A stretch of 25,525 bases of DNA. Source: an uncultured Bacilli bacterium (GTDB lineage: Bacteria; Bacillota_I; Bacilli_A; ML615J-28; CAG-698). Each line of letters opens with the position of its first letter. The stretch's first letter is position 1. The position numbers were made by a program, and so were the translations under genes. Positions 1 to 6,692 of this stretch are shown one piece after another. A model generated the notes under the pieces. That model searched no databases and had not been told where the DNA came from. It saw nothing but the letters and a program-made list of their open reading frames with translations. Where the stretch lies: the NCBI GenBank assembly GCA_947627395.1, contig CANQVW010000007.1, forward strand, positions 1 to 25,525, in the 5' to 3' direction.

Positions 1-573
1 GCCATTCCTGTAACTGGGGGAAAACATTTAAAAGAAAATTATGTAGGTTCACATATTCAAAACTATGATTCTATGTGGATGTTGTCTCATTTCAAAGGCC
101 ATGCCATGGGTGGCTTTGGAGGTGCATTGAAAAACATGTCCATTGGTGTTGCATCTTCACGTGGTAAAACATGGATTCATACCGCTGGTAAATGTGATGT
201 TGTAGCTAAATTATGGGATCACATTGGTAAACAAGATGATTTCTTAGAAAGTATGGCTGAAGCCGATGAATCTGTTATTCGTTATATGAAAGGAAACATT
301 GTTTATATCAATGTAATGAACAATCTATCCATTGATTGTGATTGTGATTCACATCCAGAAGATCCTTGTATGAAAGATATTGGTATCACTGCAAGCCTAG
401 ATCCAGTAGCTGTTGATAAAGCTAGTATAGATTTAATTTATCAATCTAAAGATCCAGGTAGGGATCATTTCTTAGAAAGAGTTGAATCAAGACATGGAAT
501 TCATACCATTGAACATGCTGAAGAATTAGGCATTGGAACAACAGATTATGAATTTATTTCTATCGATGAATAA
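1..573 (+). CDS. DUF362 family protein, C-terminal part (5' truncated by window)
   Basis: The frame is open from base 1, so the gene begins before the window; 190 residues are visible. The stretch with GHAMGGFGGALKNMSIG, then a Ser-Arg-Gly-Lys segment, then conserved Cys residues (CDCDSHPEDPC) matches what I know of the DUF362 family, often annotated as an uncharacterised iron-sulfur or ferredoxin-like protein. The end (EELGIGTTDYEF) is also typical of the family C-terminus. The biochemical role of DUF362 is not established. I see no ferredoxin CxxCxxC run in the visible part, but one could lie upstream. A compact terminator follows the stop directly, so this is the last gene of its unit. Confidence 0.75.
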   Translation, partial: AIPVTGGKHLKENYVGSHIQNYDSMWMLSHFKGHAMGGFGGALKNMSIGVASSRGKTWIHTAGKCDVVAKLWDHIGKQDDFLESMAEADESVIRYMKGNIVYINVMNNLSIDCDCDSHPEDPCMKDIGITASLDPVAVDKASIDLIYQSKDPGRDHFLERVESRHGIHTIEHAEELGIGTTDYEFISIDE

Positions 574-592
574 GGGCATAGTGCCCTTTTTT
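574..592 (+). terminator. Rho-independent terminator after the DUF362 gene
   Basis: GGGCA, loop TAG, TGCCC, then six T. The stem is short but GC-rich for this genome and starts right after the stop codon. Confidence 0.75.
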
Positions 593-645
593 AAATTTTC
601 TAAAAATATCCATATTTTTTTCTTTCTATTTTTTTAAAAATAAGA

Positions 646-651
646 TATAAT
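646..651 (+). promoter_or_regulatory. Likely -10 box for the GDSL lipoprotein gene
   Basis: A perfect TATAAT lies 35 bases before the start codon. At the matching -35 position there is only TTTCTA, so the promoter is weak or partly defined. Confidence 0.4.
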
Positions 652-685
652 ATAATTATAAATATTGAATATAAGGAGAGGAAAG

Positions 686-2056
686 ATGAAAAAAATGTTA
701 ATGTTTATTTTTATTGGACTAATGATGTTTGGATTAGTTGGTTGTAGTAAAAATGATAGTAGCAAGGAAAAAGAATTAGAAGATAGAATTAGCACTTTAG
801 AAAGTCAAATTGAAGCTTTATTAGAAGCTATGGGTGGATCTTCTAATGAACAATTAACTAAATTACAAGATGAAGTAAGAAGTCTACAAAAAAGTAATGC
901 TTTATTAGTAGATTCAAATAAACAACATGAAAAAAGAGAAGAAGAATTAGAAAATAGTTTAGCTGAAATGGAAGCTTATGTTGAAGAATTAAATCGTAAA
1001 TTCAATAGCGCAGGATTAGTAGATAGTTCTATCGCTATCCATTTAGCAAAAGAATATCATTTAGTAGTTGGTGATACTTTCCAATTATTTTATCGTAGTA
1101 TTGTTCAAGCAGTAGATCCTTATGGATATTATATTCGCTTAAAAGGAACAGTTGGTCATGCTTATAATCGTTATTATGAATTTCAACCTCAAGCAAGTGA
1201 TGCCGGAAAAACGTATGATTTGACTGTTGAAGTGTGTGATAGCAATGGTAATGTATTTGGAACTGCATCCACAAAACTTGTAATAAATCGCGATAAAGTT
1301 CAAAATCCAGTGACCAAAAATATTTTATGTGTAGGCGACAGTTTAACTGCAAATGGTGTATGGGTAAATCAAGGTGCTACACGTTACAAAACTGCAGGTG
1401 GACAAATCAATTTACTTGGAACGGTTACAAGTGGAGGAGCAAAACATGAAGGACATGGTGGATGGCAATGGTCTAGTTACATTAATGATGGTGATAGTCC
1501 ATTTAAATCAACCACCACTTCAACAAACATCAGTTTCAAAGAATATTGTGATAGAAATGGCTATACTCAATTAGATGAAGTTTATTTCTTGTTAACTTGG
1601 AATGGTGTTGGCGGATCATTTAGAGAATTTTCATTCGCAAGTGAACCTTTCAAGAGTGCAAAAGTAGTTGTTGACCAATTACATAGTGAATATCCAAATG
1701 TGAAAATCACTTTGTTAGCTATTCCACTACCTTCTGTCAATGCCGGATTAGGAGCTTATTATACATTAAATCAAAGTTACGGAGATAACTACGGGCAACT
1801 AGTCACTGCTATGAATTATGATGATTTCTTACAAGCATGGGCTGAAGATGAAAATTATAAATCATTCTTACGCTATGAAGATAGTAAAGGTCAATTTGAT
1901 TCTGAATACAATATGCCAACTGAAGGTAAAAATGTGAACAATCAAAATCCAACACAAGAACAAGTGGGTAATGCCATGGGAATGCATCCATCAAATAACG
2001 GATACAAACAAATTGGCGATGCTTTCTTCCGCGCTTTAATGCATGAATGGAAATAA
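686..2056 (+). CDS. Lipoprotein with coiled coil and SGNH/GDSL hydrolase domain
   Basis: 457 residues. The start at 686 is chosen because AAGGAG (673-678) lies 7 bases upstream; a TTG at 665 in the same frame lies before this site. Residues 1-20 form a lipoprotein signal with lipobox LVGC (Cys20), so the protein should be anchored outside the membrane. Residues about 28-105 are heptad-like and charged (coiled coil). About 115-205 looks like a beta-rich, Ig-like spacer. The hydrolase domain begins with VGDSLT (217-220, nucleophile Ser219) and ends with HPSNNGYKQIGDAFF near the C-terminus, which supplies the catalytic His. SGNH enzymes remove acyl groups from carbohydrates or lipids; the substrate here cannot be read. 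The Asp that usually lies three residues before the His is not there (Met instead). The gene stands alone between two terminators. Confidence 0.85.
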   Translation: MKKMLMFIFIGLMMFGLVGCSKNDSSKEKELEDRISTLESQIEALLEAMGGSSNEQLTKLQDEVRSLQKSNALLVDSNKQHEKREEELENSLAEMEAYVEELNRKFNSAGLVDSSIAIHLAKEYHLVVGDTFQLFYRSIVQAVDPYGYYIRLKGTVGHAYNRYYEFQPQASDAGKTYDLTVEVCDSNGNVFGTASTKLVINRDKVQNPVTKNILCVGDSLTANGVWVNQGATRYKTAGGQINLLGTVTSGGAKHEGHGGWQWSSYINDGDSPFKSTTTSTNISFKEYCDRNGYTQLDEVYFLLTWNGVGGSFREFSFASEPFKSAKVVVDQLHSEYPNVKITLLAIPLPSVNAGLGAYYTLNQSYGDNYGQLVTAMNYDDFLQAWAEDENYKSFLRYEDSKGQFDSEYNMPTEGKNVNNQNPTQEQVGNAMGMHPSNNGYKQIGDAFFRALMHEWK

Positions 2057-2066
2057 AGATAAGAAT

Positions 2067-2094
2067 CACACCTAGATATTTAGGTGTGTTTTCT
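2067..2094 (+). terminator. Rho-independent terminator after the GDSL lipoprotein
   Basis: CACACCTA pairs perfectly with TAGGTGTG across a 6-base loop, followed by TTTTCTTA. Confidence 0.85.
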
Positions 2095-2134
2095 TATGTT
2101 TTCAAAAAAAGTTTTAATTTTTTTGAATTAGTTA

Positions 2135-2163
2135 TTGACAAGAAAAAAAGTAAAGCGTATAAT
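2135..2163 (+). promoter_or_regulatory. Consensus sigma-A promoter of the feo operon
   Basis: TTGACA (2135-2140), a 17-base spacer, then TATAAT (2158-2163): a perfect match at both boxes. Transcription should begin near 2170, just before the first inverted repeat of the leader. A promoter this strong in front of iron-uptake genes makes sense only if it can be repressed. Confidence 0.9.
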
Positions 2164-2193
2164 ATTATTGATGTTAGTTAAAACTAACTAATT

Positions 2194-2213
2194 AGGTTGC
2201 TCACAACCTTTTT
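2194..2213 (+). terminator. Leader hairpin A, attenuator-like
   Basis: AGGTTG, loop CTCA, CAACCT, then a run of five T that includes the last stem base. It lies between the first and second inverted repeats, before any gene, so if it works it ends transcription early or acts as a structural arm of a leader RNA. Confidence 0.45.
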
Positions 2214-2244
2214 AAAAGCAACATAAGTTAGTTATAGCTAACAT

Positions 2245-2264
2245 AAGCTGGAAACAGCTTTTTT
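2245..2264 (+). terminator. Leader hairpin C, attenuator-like
   Basis: AAGCTG, GAAA tetraloop, CAGCTT, then TTTT. GNRA loops are common in structured RNAs. It lies between the second and third inverted repeats and would be enclosed if the second box's left arm paired with the third box's right arm. Confidence 0.45.
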
Positions 2265-2308
2265 AAAGGTTTATAGGTTAGAGATAACTAACTAAGAAAG
2301 GAGATTTC

Positions 2309-2542
2309 ATGAAGGAAAACATGTTACCATTAACTGTAGCTCCCAAAAATCACCCATTAAAAATTCTTAAAATTTACATGGATGAAAAGACCAAACATCA
2401 TTTAGATAATTTGGGAATCTTAGTTGGAGGAGTTTTAGAAAGTATCACAGATGTGAAGGGAAATGTTATTATTAAAGTTAAAAATGGTAAAGTTGCAGTG
2501 AACCAAGAAGTGGCAAGTAAAATATATGTGACTGCTGTATAA
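2309..2542 (+). CDS. feoA: FeoA-family protein, first copy
   Basis: 77 residues. ATG is preceded by AGAAAGGAG at normal distance. FeoA proteins are small SH3-like beta-barrel proteins that support the ferrous transporter FeoB. The segment DEKTKHHLDNLGILVGGVLE, followed by GNVIIKVKNGKVAVNQEVASKIYV, fits the FeoA fold (helix, LGI..G, two strands, final strand). It is more diverged than the next gene. It is the first gene of feoA-feoA-feoB, 34 bases before the second feoA. Confidence 0.85.
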   Translation: MKENMLPLTVAPKNHPLKILKIYMDEKTKHHLDNLGILVGGVLESITDVKGNVIIKVKNGKVAVNQEVASKIYVTAV

Positions 2543-2576
2543 CAAATTTTTCATTATGATAAATAGGAGGTAAAGA

Positions 2577-2810
2577 ATGGAAAAATTATTAAAATCATTT
2601 CAAATGAATGAAATCGGAAAAGTAAAACGAATTGAAGCAACAAGTAGAATTCGTCAAAGATTGTTTGATATGGGAATTACTCCAGGAACAGAAATTTTAT
2701 TAAAAAAAATAGCACCCCTAGGAGATCCTATTGAAGTTCGTGTTCGAGGTTATGAATTGTCCTTAAGAAAAAGTGAAGCTGAAGGAATTATTATGGAGGT
2801 AGGAGAATGA
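2577..2810 (+). CDS. feoA: FeoA-family protein, second copy
   Basis: 77 residues, with AGGAGG just upstream of the ATG. It carries the classic FeoA pattern: RIRQRLFDMGITPGTEILLKK, then PLGDPIEVRVRGYELSLRKSEA. Its last codons overlap feoB (ATGA), so the two are probably translationally coupled. It is more canonical than the first copy and is the likelier direct partner of FeoB. The two are not recent duplicates, since they share the fold pattern but little identity. Confidence 0.92.
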   Translation: MEKLLKSFQMNEIGKVKRIEATSRIRQRLFDMGITPGTEILLKKIAPLGDPIEVRVRGYELSLRKSEAEGIIMEVGE

Positions 2811-5017
2811 TAAAAGTTGCTTTGATTGGAAATCCAAACTGTGGGAAAACGACATTATTTAATGCATTGACAGGAGCAACTGCACATGTAGGAAATTGGC
2901 CAGGAGTCACTATTGAAAAGAAAGAAGGAGTTTATAAAAAATCAAAAGAACCTCTTGAAATTGTCGATTTACCTGGAATATATTCCTTAAGTCCTTATAC
3001 TCCCGAAGAAGTTGTTTCAAGAAATTTTTTGATTGATGAAAAGCCTGATGTTGTTATTAATATTATTGATGCCACCAATTTAGAAAGAAATCTCTATTTA
3101 ACAACACAAGTCTTAGAAGTAGATATCCCTATTGTTGTGGCATTGAATATGATGGATATTTTAGAAAAAGAAAATACTACGATTGATATAGCTCTACTAG
3201 AAAAAGAATTAGGAGCTCCAGTCGTTTGTGTGAGTGCTTTGAAAGGAACAGGACTAAAAGAATTAGCAGACAAAGTTTGTGAAGTAAGTAAGACTTCAAG
3301 AGAAGGAAAATCTATTCTATCTTTTTCCTCTTTAAAATCATTATATCAACAAGTAAAAGAAATGGTAGAAAAAGAAATAGATATGAGACATCCTATCTTT
3401 CATACTGTAAAACTCATTGAAATGGATGAAATAGAAAAAACAACACATCCAACCCTTTCAGAAAAGGTAAAAGCTTTAGAACAAAAGGAGCCACTAGATG
3501 AATTTGAAGGTGATTTTGGTGGTAAAGTTGCGGATGCAAGATATCAATATATCTCCCTTCATTTTTCAAATGCCATCAAAAAAAAGGAAGAAAATCAAAC
3601 ATTAACAAAAAGTGATAAAATAGATAAAGTATTAACTCATCGTATTTGGGGTATACCTATTTTTCTTGCCATTATGTTTTTAGTATTTCATCTTACATTT
3701 AGTGAAAATTTATTCTTTATTGGAGCATTCATTAAAGAAGGTACATTTGATATTCCCATTATTGGAACAGATGCTATCAATTCACCTGGAGTGATGTTAC
3801 AATCTTGTATGGAATGGTTGACATCTACTATTGGTGATGCTCTAAGTGGATGGTTAGAAAGTGCACCAGCATGGGTGAGCAGTTTAATTGTTGATGGTAT
3901 ATGGGAAGGTCTTAGTGCTGTATTATCCTTCATTCCTCAAATTTTGTGCTTATTCTTTTTCATTTGTATTTTAGAAGATTCTGGATATATGGCACGTGTT
4001 GCCTTTATTATGGATAGAGCTTTTCGCAGATTTGGTTTATCTGGAAAAGCATTCATGCCATTATTAATGTGCTTTGGATGTGCTGTACCAGGAATCATGG
4101 CAACAAGAACTTTGGAAAATGAGAAAGAGCGACGAATGACAGTCATGTTAACTCCATTTTTCTCTTGTGGAGCTAAACTTCCAGTATGGGGTGTTTTTGC
4201 TGCTATTTTATTTGCAGGAAGACATGGAGATTTGGTCGTATTTAGTATGTACTTATTAGGTATCGTTGTTGCCATCATCACTGCCGTTATTTTAAAATTA
4301 ACTGCTTTAAAAGGAGATCCTGCTCCATTTATCATGGAACTTCCTGCTTATCATTTACCACAAGCCAAGAATGTAGCCATTCATTTATGGGAAAAATTAA
4401 AATATTACATTTATAGAGCAGCAACTGTCATTACAGGAGCTATCATTGTCATTTGGTTTTTATCTACCTTTAGTTTTACCTTCAAAATGGTAGAAGATGC
4501 GGGAGATAGTATTTTAGGTGTTATTTCTAAAGGAATCACTTGGTTGTTTGTTCCTCTTGGATTTGGAATGGGAAAAGATGGATGGAAATTTGTTGTTGCT
4601 GCTTTCACAGGTTTAATTGCGAAAGAAATGGTTCCTGCAACTTTAGGAACTTTTGCGGGAATGGATGGAGACCTTGTCCTTGAAGCAGACAATGAAACTT
4701 TAAGAGGATCAGCACTTGCTGCCTTAATTGGAACATTGTCCGTTCCTGCCGCTTTTGCCTTCATGGCTTTTAACTTATTATCTGTTCCATGCATGGCTGC
4801 TGTTGCTGCTGCGAGAGGAGAATTACAATCTAAAAAGAAATTCTGGTTTACCATTGCTTTTTGGATGATTACTGCTTATGTTGTATCTTTAATCATTTAT
4901 TGGGTCGGTACTTATTGGTGGATTGGAATCATTTTACTTGCCATCATTCTTTGTGCCGTAACCATTTTAATCGTGATGAAAAAACAGAAAAAAATGAATG
5001 TAACTTTTAATCATTAG
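2807..5017 (+). CDS. feoB: Ferrous iron transporter FeoB
   Basis: 736 residues, full length. The N-terminal G domain has G1 GNPNCGKT (8-15), DLPG (54-57), NMMD (114-117) and a CVSALKGTG loop (141-149). A spacer helical region follows (about 165-275), then the membrane part with paired Gate segments, including MLCFGCAVPGIMATRTLENEKERR and FFSCGAKLPVWG, whose Cys residues are conserved in FeoB and have been linked to iron passage. The last segments contain GFGMGKDGWKF and AKEMVPATLGT. It is a cytoplasmic-membrane transporter for Fe(II) driven or gated by nucleotide hydrolysis. The start codon overlaps the feoA stop. Control is expected from the repeat-bearing leader upstream. Confidence 0.97.
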   Translation: MIKVALIGNPNCGKTTLFNALTGATAHVGNWPGVTIEKKEGVYKKSKEPLEIVDLPGIYSLSPYTPEEVVSRNFLIDEKPDVVINIIDATNLERNLYLTTQVLEVDIPIVVALNMMDILEKENTTIDIALLEKELGAPVVCVSALKGTGLKELADKVCEVSKTSREGKSILSFSSLKSLYQQVKEMVEKEIDMRHPIFHTVKLIEMDEIEKTTHPTLSEKVKALEQKEPLDEFEGDFGGKVADARYQYISLHFSNAIKKKEENQTLTKSDKIDKVLTHRIWGIPIFLAIMFLVFHLTFSENLFFIGAFIKEGTFDIPIIGTDAINSPGVMLQSCMEWLTSTIGDALSGWLESAPAWVSSLIVDGIWEGLSAVLSFIPQILCLFFFICILEDSGYMARVAFIMDRAFRRFGLSGKAFMPLLMCFGCAVPGIMATRTLENEKERRMTVMLTPFFSCGAKLPVWGVFAAILFAGRHGDLVVFSMYLLGIVVAIITAVILKLTALKGDPAPFIMELPAYHLPQAKNVAIHLWEKLKYYIYRAATVITGAIIVIWFLSTFSFTFKMVEDAGDSILGVISKGITWLFVPLGFGMGKDGWKFVVAAFTGLIAKEMVPATLGTFAGMDGDLVLEADNETLRGSALAALIGTLSVPAAFAFMAFNLLSVPCMAAVAAARGELQSKKKFWFTIAFWMITAYVVSLIIYWVGTYWWIGIILLAIILCAVTILIVMKKQKKMNVTFNH

Positions 5018-5029
5018 GAGTGTGATTTT

Positions 5030-5188
5030 ATGAAACCTATTGAAATTATCGTGATCATTTGTGCCGTTTTAATTGTATTACTGACCATCGTTCTTCAAGT
5101 CAAAAAGATGTTAAAAAAAGAAAATTCAAAATGTTGCTCATGCTGCTCTACATCTTGTTCTAAGTGTCAACATCATTTAAAACAGTAA
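5030..5188 (+). CDS. FeoB-associated Cys-rich membrane peptide
   Basis: 52 residues, from an ATG with AGGAG (5016-5020) nine bases upstream and 12 bases after feoB. One membrane helix (about residues 4-24: IEIIVIICAVLIVLLTIVL) is followed by a basic stretch and a Cys cluster (CCSCCSTSCSKC, residues 35-46) and HH near the end. This matches the family of small Cys-rich proteins found after feoB in Firmicutes, sometimes treated as a FeoC analogue. A role in handing iron over or in docking to FeoB is inferred, not shown. A terminator follows, closing the operon. Confidence 0.88.
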   Translation: MKPIEIIVIICAVLIVLLTIVLQVKKMLKKENSKCCSCCSTSCSKCQHHLKQ

Positions 5189-5210
5189 TCCTCCAAAATT
5201 TCTAGATAAA

Positions 5211-5250
5211 AAGGAAAAGCAAGTATCTAATCCATACTTGTTTTTCTTTT
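5211..5250 (+). terminator. Rho-independent terminator of the feo operon
   Basis: CAAGTAT (5220-5226) pairs with ATACTTG (5234-5240) across a 7-base loop. A-rich sequence before and TTTTTCTTTT after extend the stem, which could work in either direction. Confidence 0.85.
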
Positions 5251-5295
5251 GCCATTTTTGTACAACGTTTACTTTTTTTCATGTATGAAATTCTA

Positions 5296-5324
5296 ATGAC
5301 AAAATCAACCAAATATGGTATAAT
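5296..5324 (+). promoter_or_regulatory. Promoter of the alkyltransferase-NAD(P) gene run
   Basis: ATGACA (5296-5301), a 17-base spacer ending in TATGG, then TATAAT (5319-5324). It is the only clear promoter before five closely packed genes, so it probably drives all of them. Confidence 0.75.
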
Positions 5325-5344
5325 TATTTTAGTTAGAGGTGGAT

Positions 5345-6682
5345 ATGATCTATTATTTCTCCTATACTTTTTTTCTAAAAATTCCTAATTCTTCGATAGT
5401 TTCTTATCTAATAGATATTGAAGAAGAAGATGAAAAAATTATTGCCATTCATCCAACTAGAAAAAGCAATGGAATATTCAAAGAAACAAAAGTCATTCAA
5501 AAAGCCCATGAGCAACTTCATGAATATTTTTTAGGAAACAGGACTTCTTTTGATTTGCCATTTTCTTTAAAAGGAACCCCTTTTATGAAAAAAGTATGGA
5601 ATGAGTTAATAAACATTCCTTACGGAGAAACAAAATCTTATCAACAAATAGCTAAACAAATAGGTCAGCCAAAAGCTTGTCGTGCAGTTGGAAAAGCCAT
5701 TAGCAAAAATCCATTGATGATTGTTATTCCATGTCATCGTGTCATTGGAAGTCATGGCGATCTTACTGGTTTTGCTTATGGACTTACCCTAAAAAAACAA
5801 TTATTAGAAATGGAGAAATTTAAAATGGAAACAACAAAACAATTGATTGCCAACATCTTACAAACCAAACCCGAAAACATTGAAATTGTGAAACGTTTAG
5901 AAGGAGGAAGATCTAACATCATGTATGTTTTTTCCTTCAATCATAAAAAATATACATTCCGAATCCCAGGAACAAAAAGTGAAAAATTTGTGGATCGTGT
6001 AGAAGAAGAAAATAATTTAAAAATTGCTTCTAAGTATCAACTTGTTCCTAAAGTTGTTTATCTAGATATTCAAACGGGATACAAAATTAGTGAATACATT
6101 GAAGGAAATGATTTATTACAAATAGATTATCATCCTTATTTAGATGAAATCGTCGCAACATTAAAGAAAGTTCATTCTCTTCAAGTTGTAACCAATGCTT
6201 ATGATCCACTAAAACGACTAACCCAATATGAAGATTATTTAAAGGAATTTCATTATGAATTCCCAGAAAAATATATTACCTTAAAAAGCCAATTCTTAAA
6301 ACTTCATGAAGAATTTAAAGATGAACCTTTATGTTTTTGCCATGGAGATGCCCAACGTGCGAATTGGGTTTATGGAGATCATCTATACTTATTAGATTAT
6401 GAATTCAGTGGGATGAATGATCCATATTATGATATTGCTTGCTTTGGAAATGATTGTATTGATGATGCCGGTGTTCTTTTAGAACATTACTTAGGAAGAA
6501 AACCAACACATCAAGAAATGAAACATTTGTATTTATGGCGTATCTATCAAGGATTCCAATGGTTTAATGTTGCTATGTATAAAGAAAAAATAGGATTAAG
6601 TAAAGAACTAAATATTGATTTTCTTCAGACTGCTTTTTACTTTTTAGGTATGGCTGAAGAATTATTATCAAAAGTAAAATAA
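5345..6682 (+). CDS. Fusion: O6-alkylguanine-DNA alkyltransferase + choline-kinase-like kinase
   Basis: 445 residues in one unbroken frame. The start at 5345 follows GAGG (5336-5339) at 5 bases; a GTG at 5339 is inside that site. Residues 1-157 form a complete alkyltransferase: a typical N-terminal strand, IPYGETKSYQQIA (91-103), ACRAVGKAISKNP (111-123), VIPCHRVIG (127-135, acceptor Cys130) and LTGFAYGL...KKQLLEME at its end. Residues from about 161 form a LicA/choline-kinase-type APH domain: RLEGGRSNIMYVFSF, FRIPGTKSEKFVDRVEEENN (Gly loop, Lys/Arg), HGDAQRAN (333-340, catalytic Asp) and DYEFSG (351-356, metal Asp). The first domain repairs alkylated guanine by suicidal transfer to Cys. The second should phosphorylate a small alcohol or amino-alcohol; its substrate is unknown and no LicC-type partner is nearby. 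The linker holds a possible second start at 5825. nnr follows after 10 bases. Confidence 0.88.
   Translation: MIYYFSYTFFLKIPNSSIVSYLIDIEEEDEKIIAIHPTRKSNGIFKETKVIQKAHEQLHEYFLGNRTSFDLPFSLKGTPFMKKVWNELINIPYGETKSYQQIAKQIGQPKACRAVGKAISKNPLMIVIPCHRVIGSHGDLTGFAYGLTLKKQLLEMEKFKMETTKQLIANILQTKPENIEIVKRLEGGRSNIMYVFSFNHKKYTFRIPGTKSEKFVDRVEEENNLKIASKYQLVPKVVYLDIQTGYKISEYIEGNDLLQIDYHPYLDEIVATLKKVHSLQVVTNAYDPLKRLTQYEDYLKEFHYEFPEKYITLKSQFLKLHEEFKDEPLCFCHGDAQRANWVYGDHLYLLDYEFSGMNDPYYDIACFGNDCIDDAGVLLEHYLGRKPTHQEMKHLYLWRIYQGFQWFNVAMYKEKIGLSKELNIDFLQTAFYFLGMAEELLSKVK
5812..5827 (+). promoter_or_regulatory. Possible internal ribosome site and start for a free kinase
   Basis: GGAG (5812-5815), nine A/T bases, then an in-frame ATG (5825). 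It lies exactly where the alkyltransferase ends and a normal kinase N-terminus begins (METTKQLIANILQ). If used, it would yield a separate kinase of 285 residues. This is inference from spacing and domain border. Confidence 0.45.
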
Positions 6683-6692
6683 AAGGAAACTT

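Larger units (their letters stand above)
2173..2292 (+). promoter_or_regulatory. feo leader with three GTTAG-N6-CTAAC inverted repeats
   Basis: Three 16-base inverted repeats share GTTAG-N6-CTAAC: 2173-2188, 2227-2242 and 2277-2292, starting 54 and 50 bases apart (about five helical turns). The first has 7-base arms and covers roughly +4 to +19 of the transcript, a normal repressor position. Between them lie two terminator-like hairpins, so the leader is built as box, hairpin, box, hairpin, box, ribosome site. Inferred role: operators for an iron-sensing repressor of the DtxR/IdeR/MntR or Fur kind. Half-sites resembling GTTAG/CTAAC occur in DtxR-type boxes, but there with a shorter spacer. 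The arms can also pair across boxes in RNA: 2226-2234 is fully complementary to 2285-2293, and 2173-2180 to 2285-2292. An RNA switch is therefore possible. Confidence 0.65.

Noticed and set aside
2173..2292. Known NiCo (czcD) riboswitch upstream of feoA
   Set aside because: A four-way-junction fold is conceivable and a metal context fits, but I could not place the conserved junction bases I remember for that class. I leave it as an undefined leader.
3688..4854. Long minus-strand frames opposite feoB
   Set aside because: They mirror the hydrophobic codons of a clear feoB on the other strand and have no ribosome sites or known motifs.
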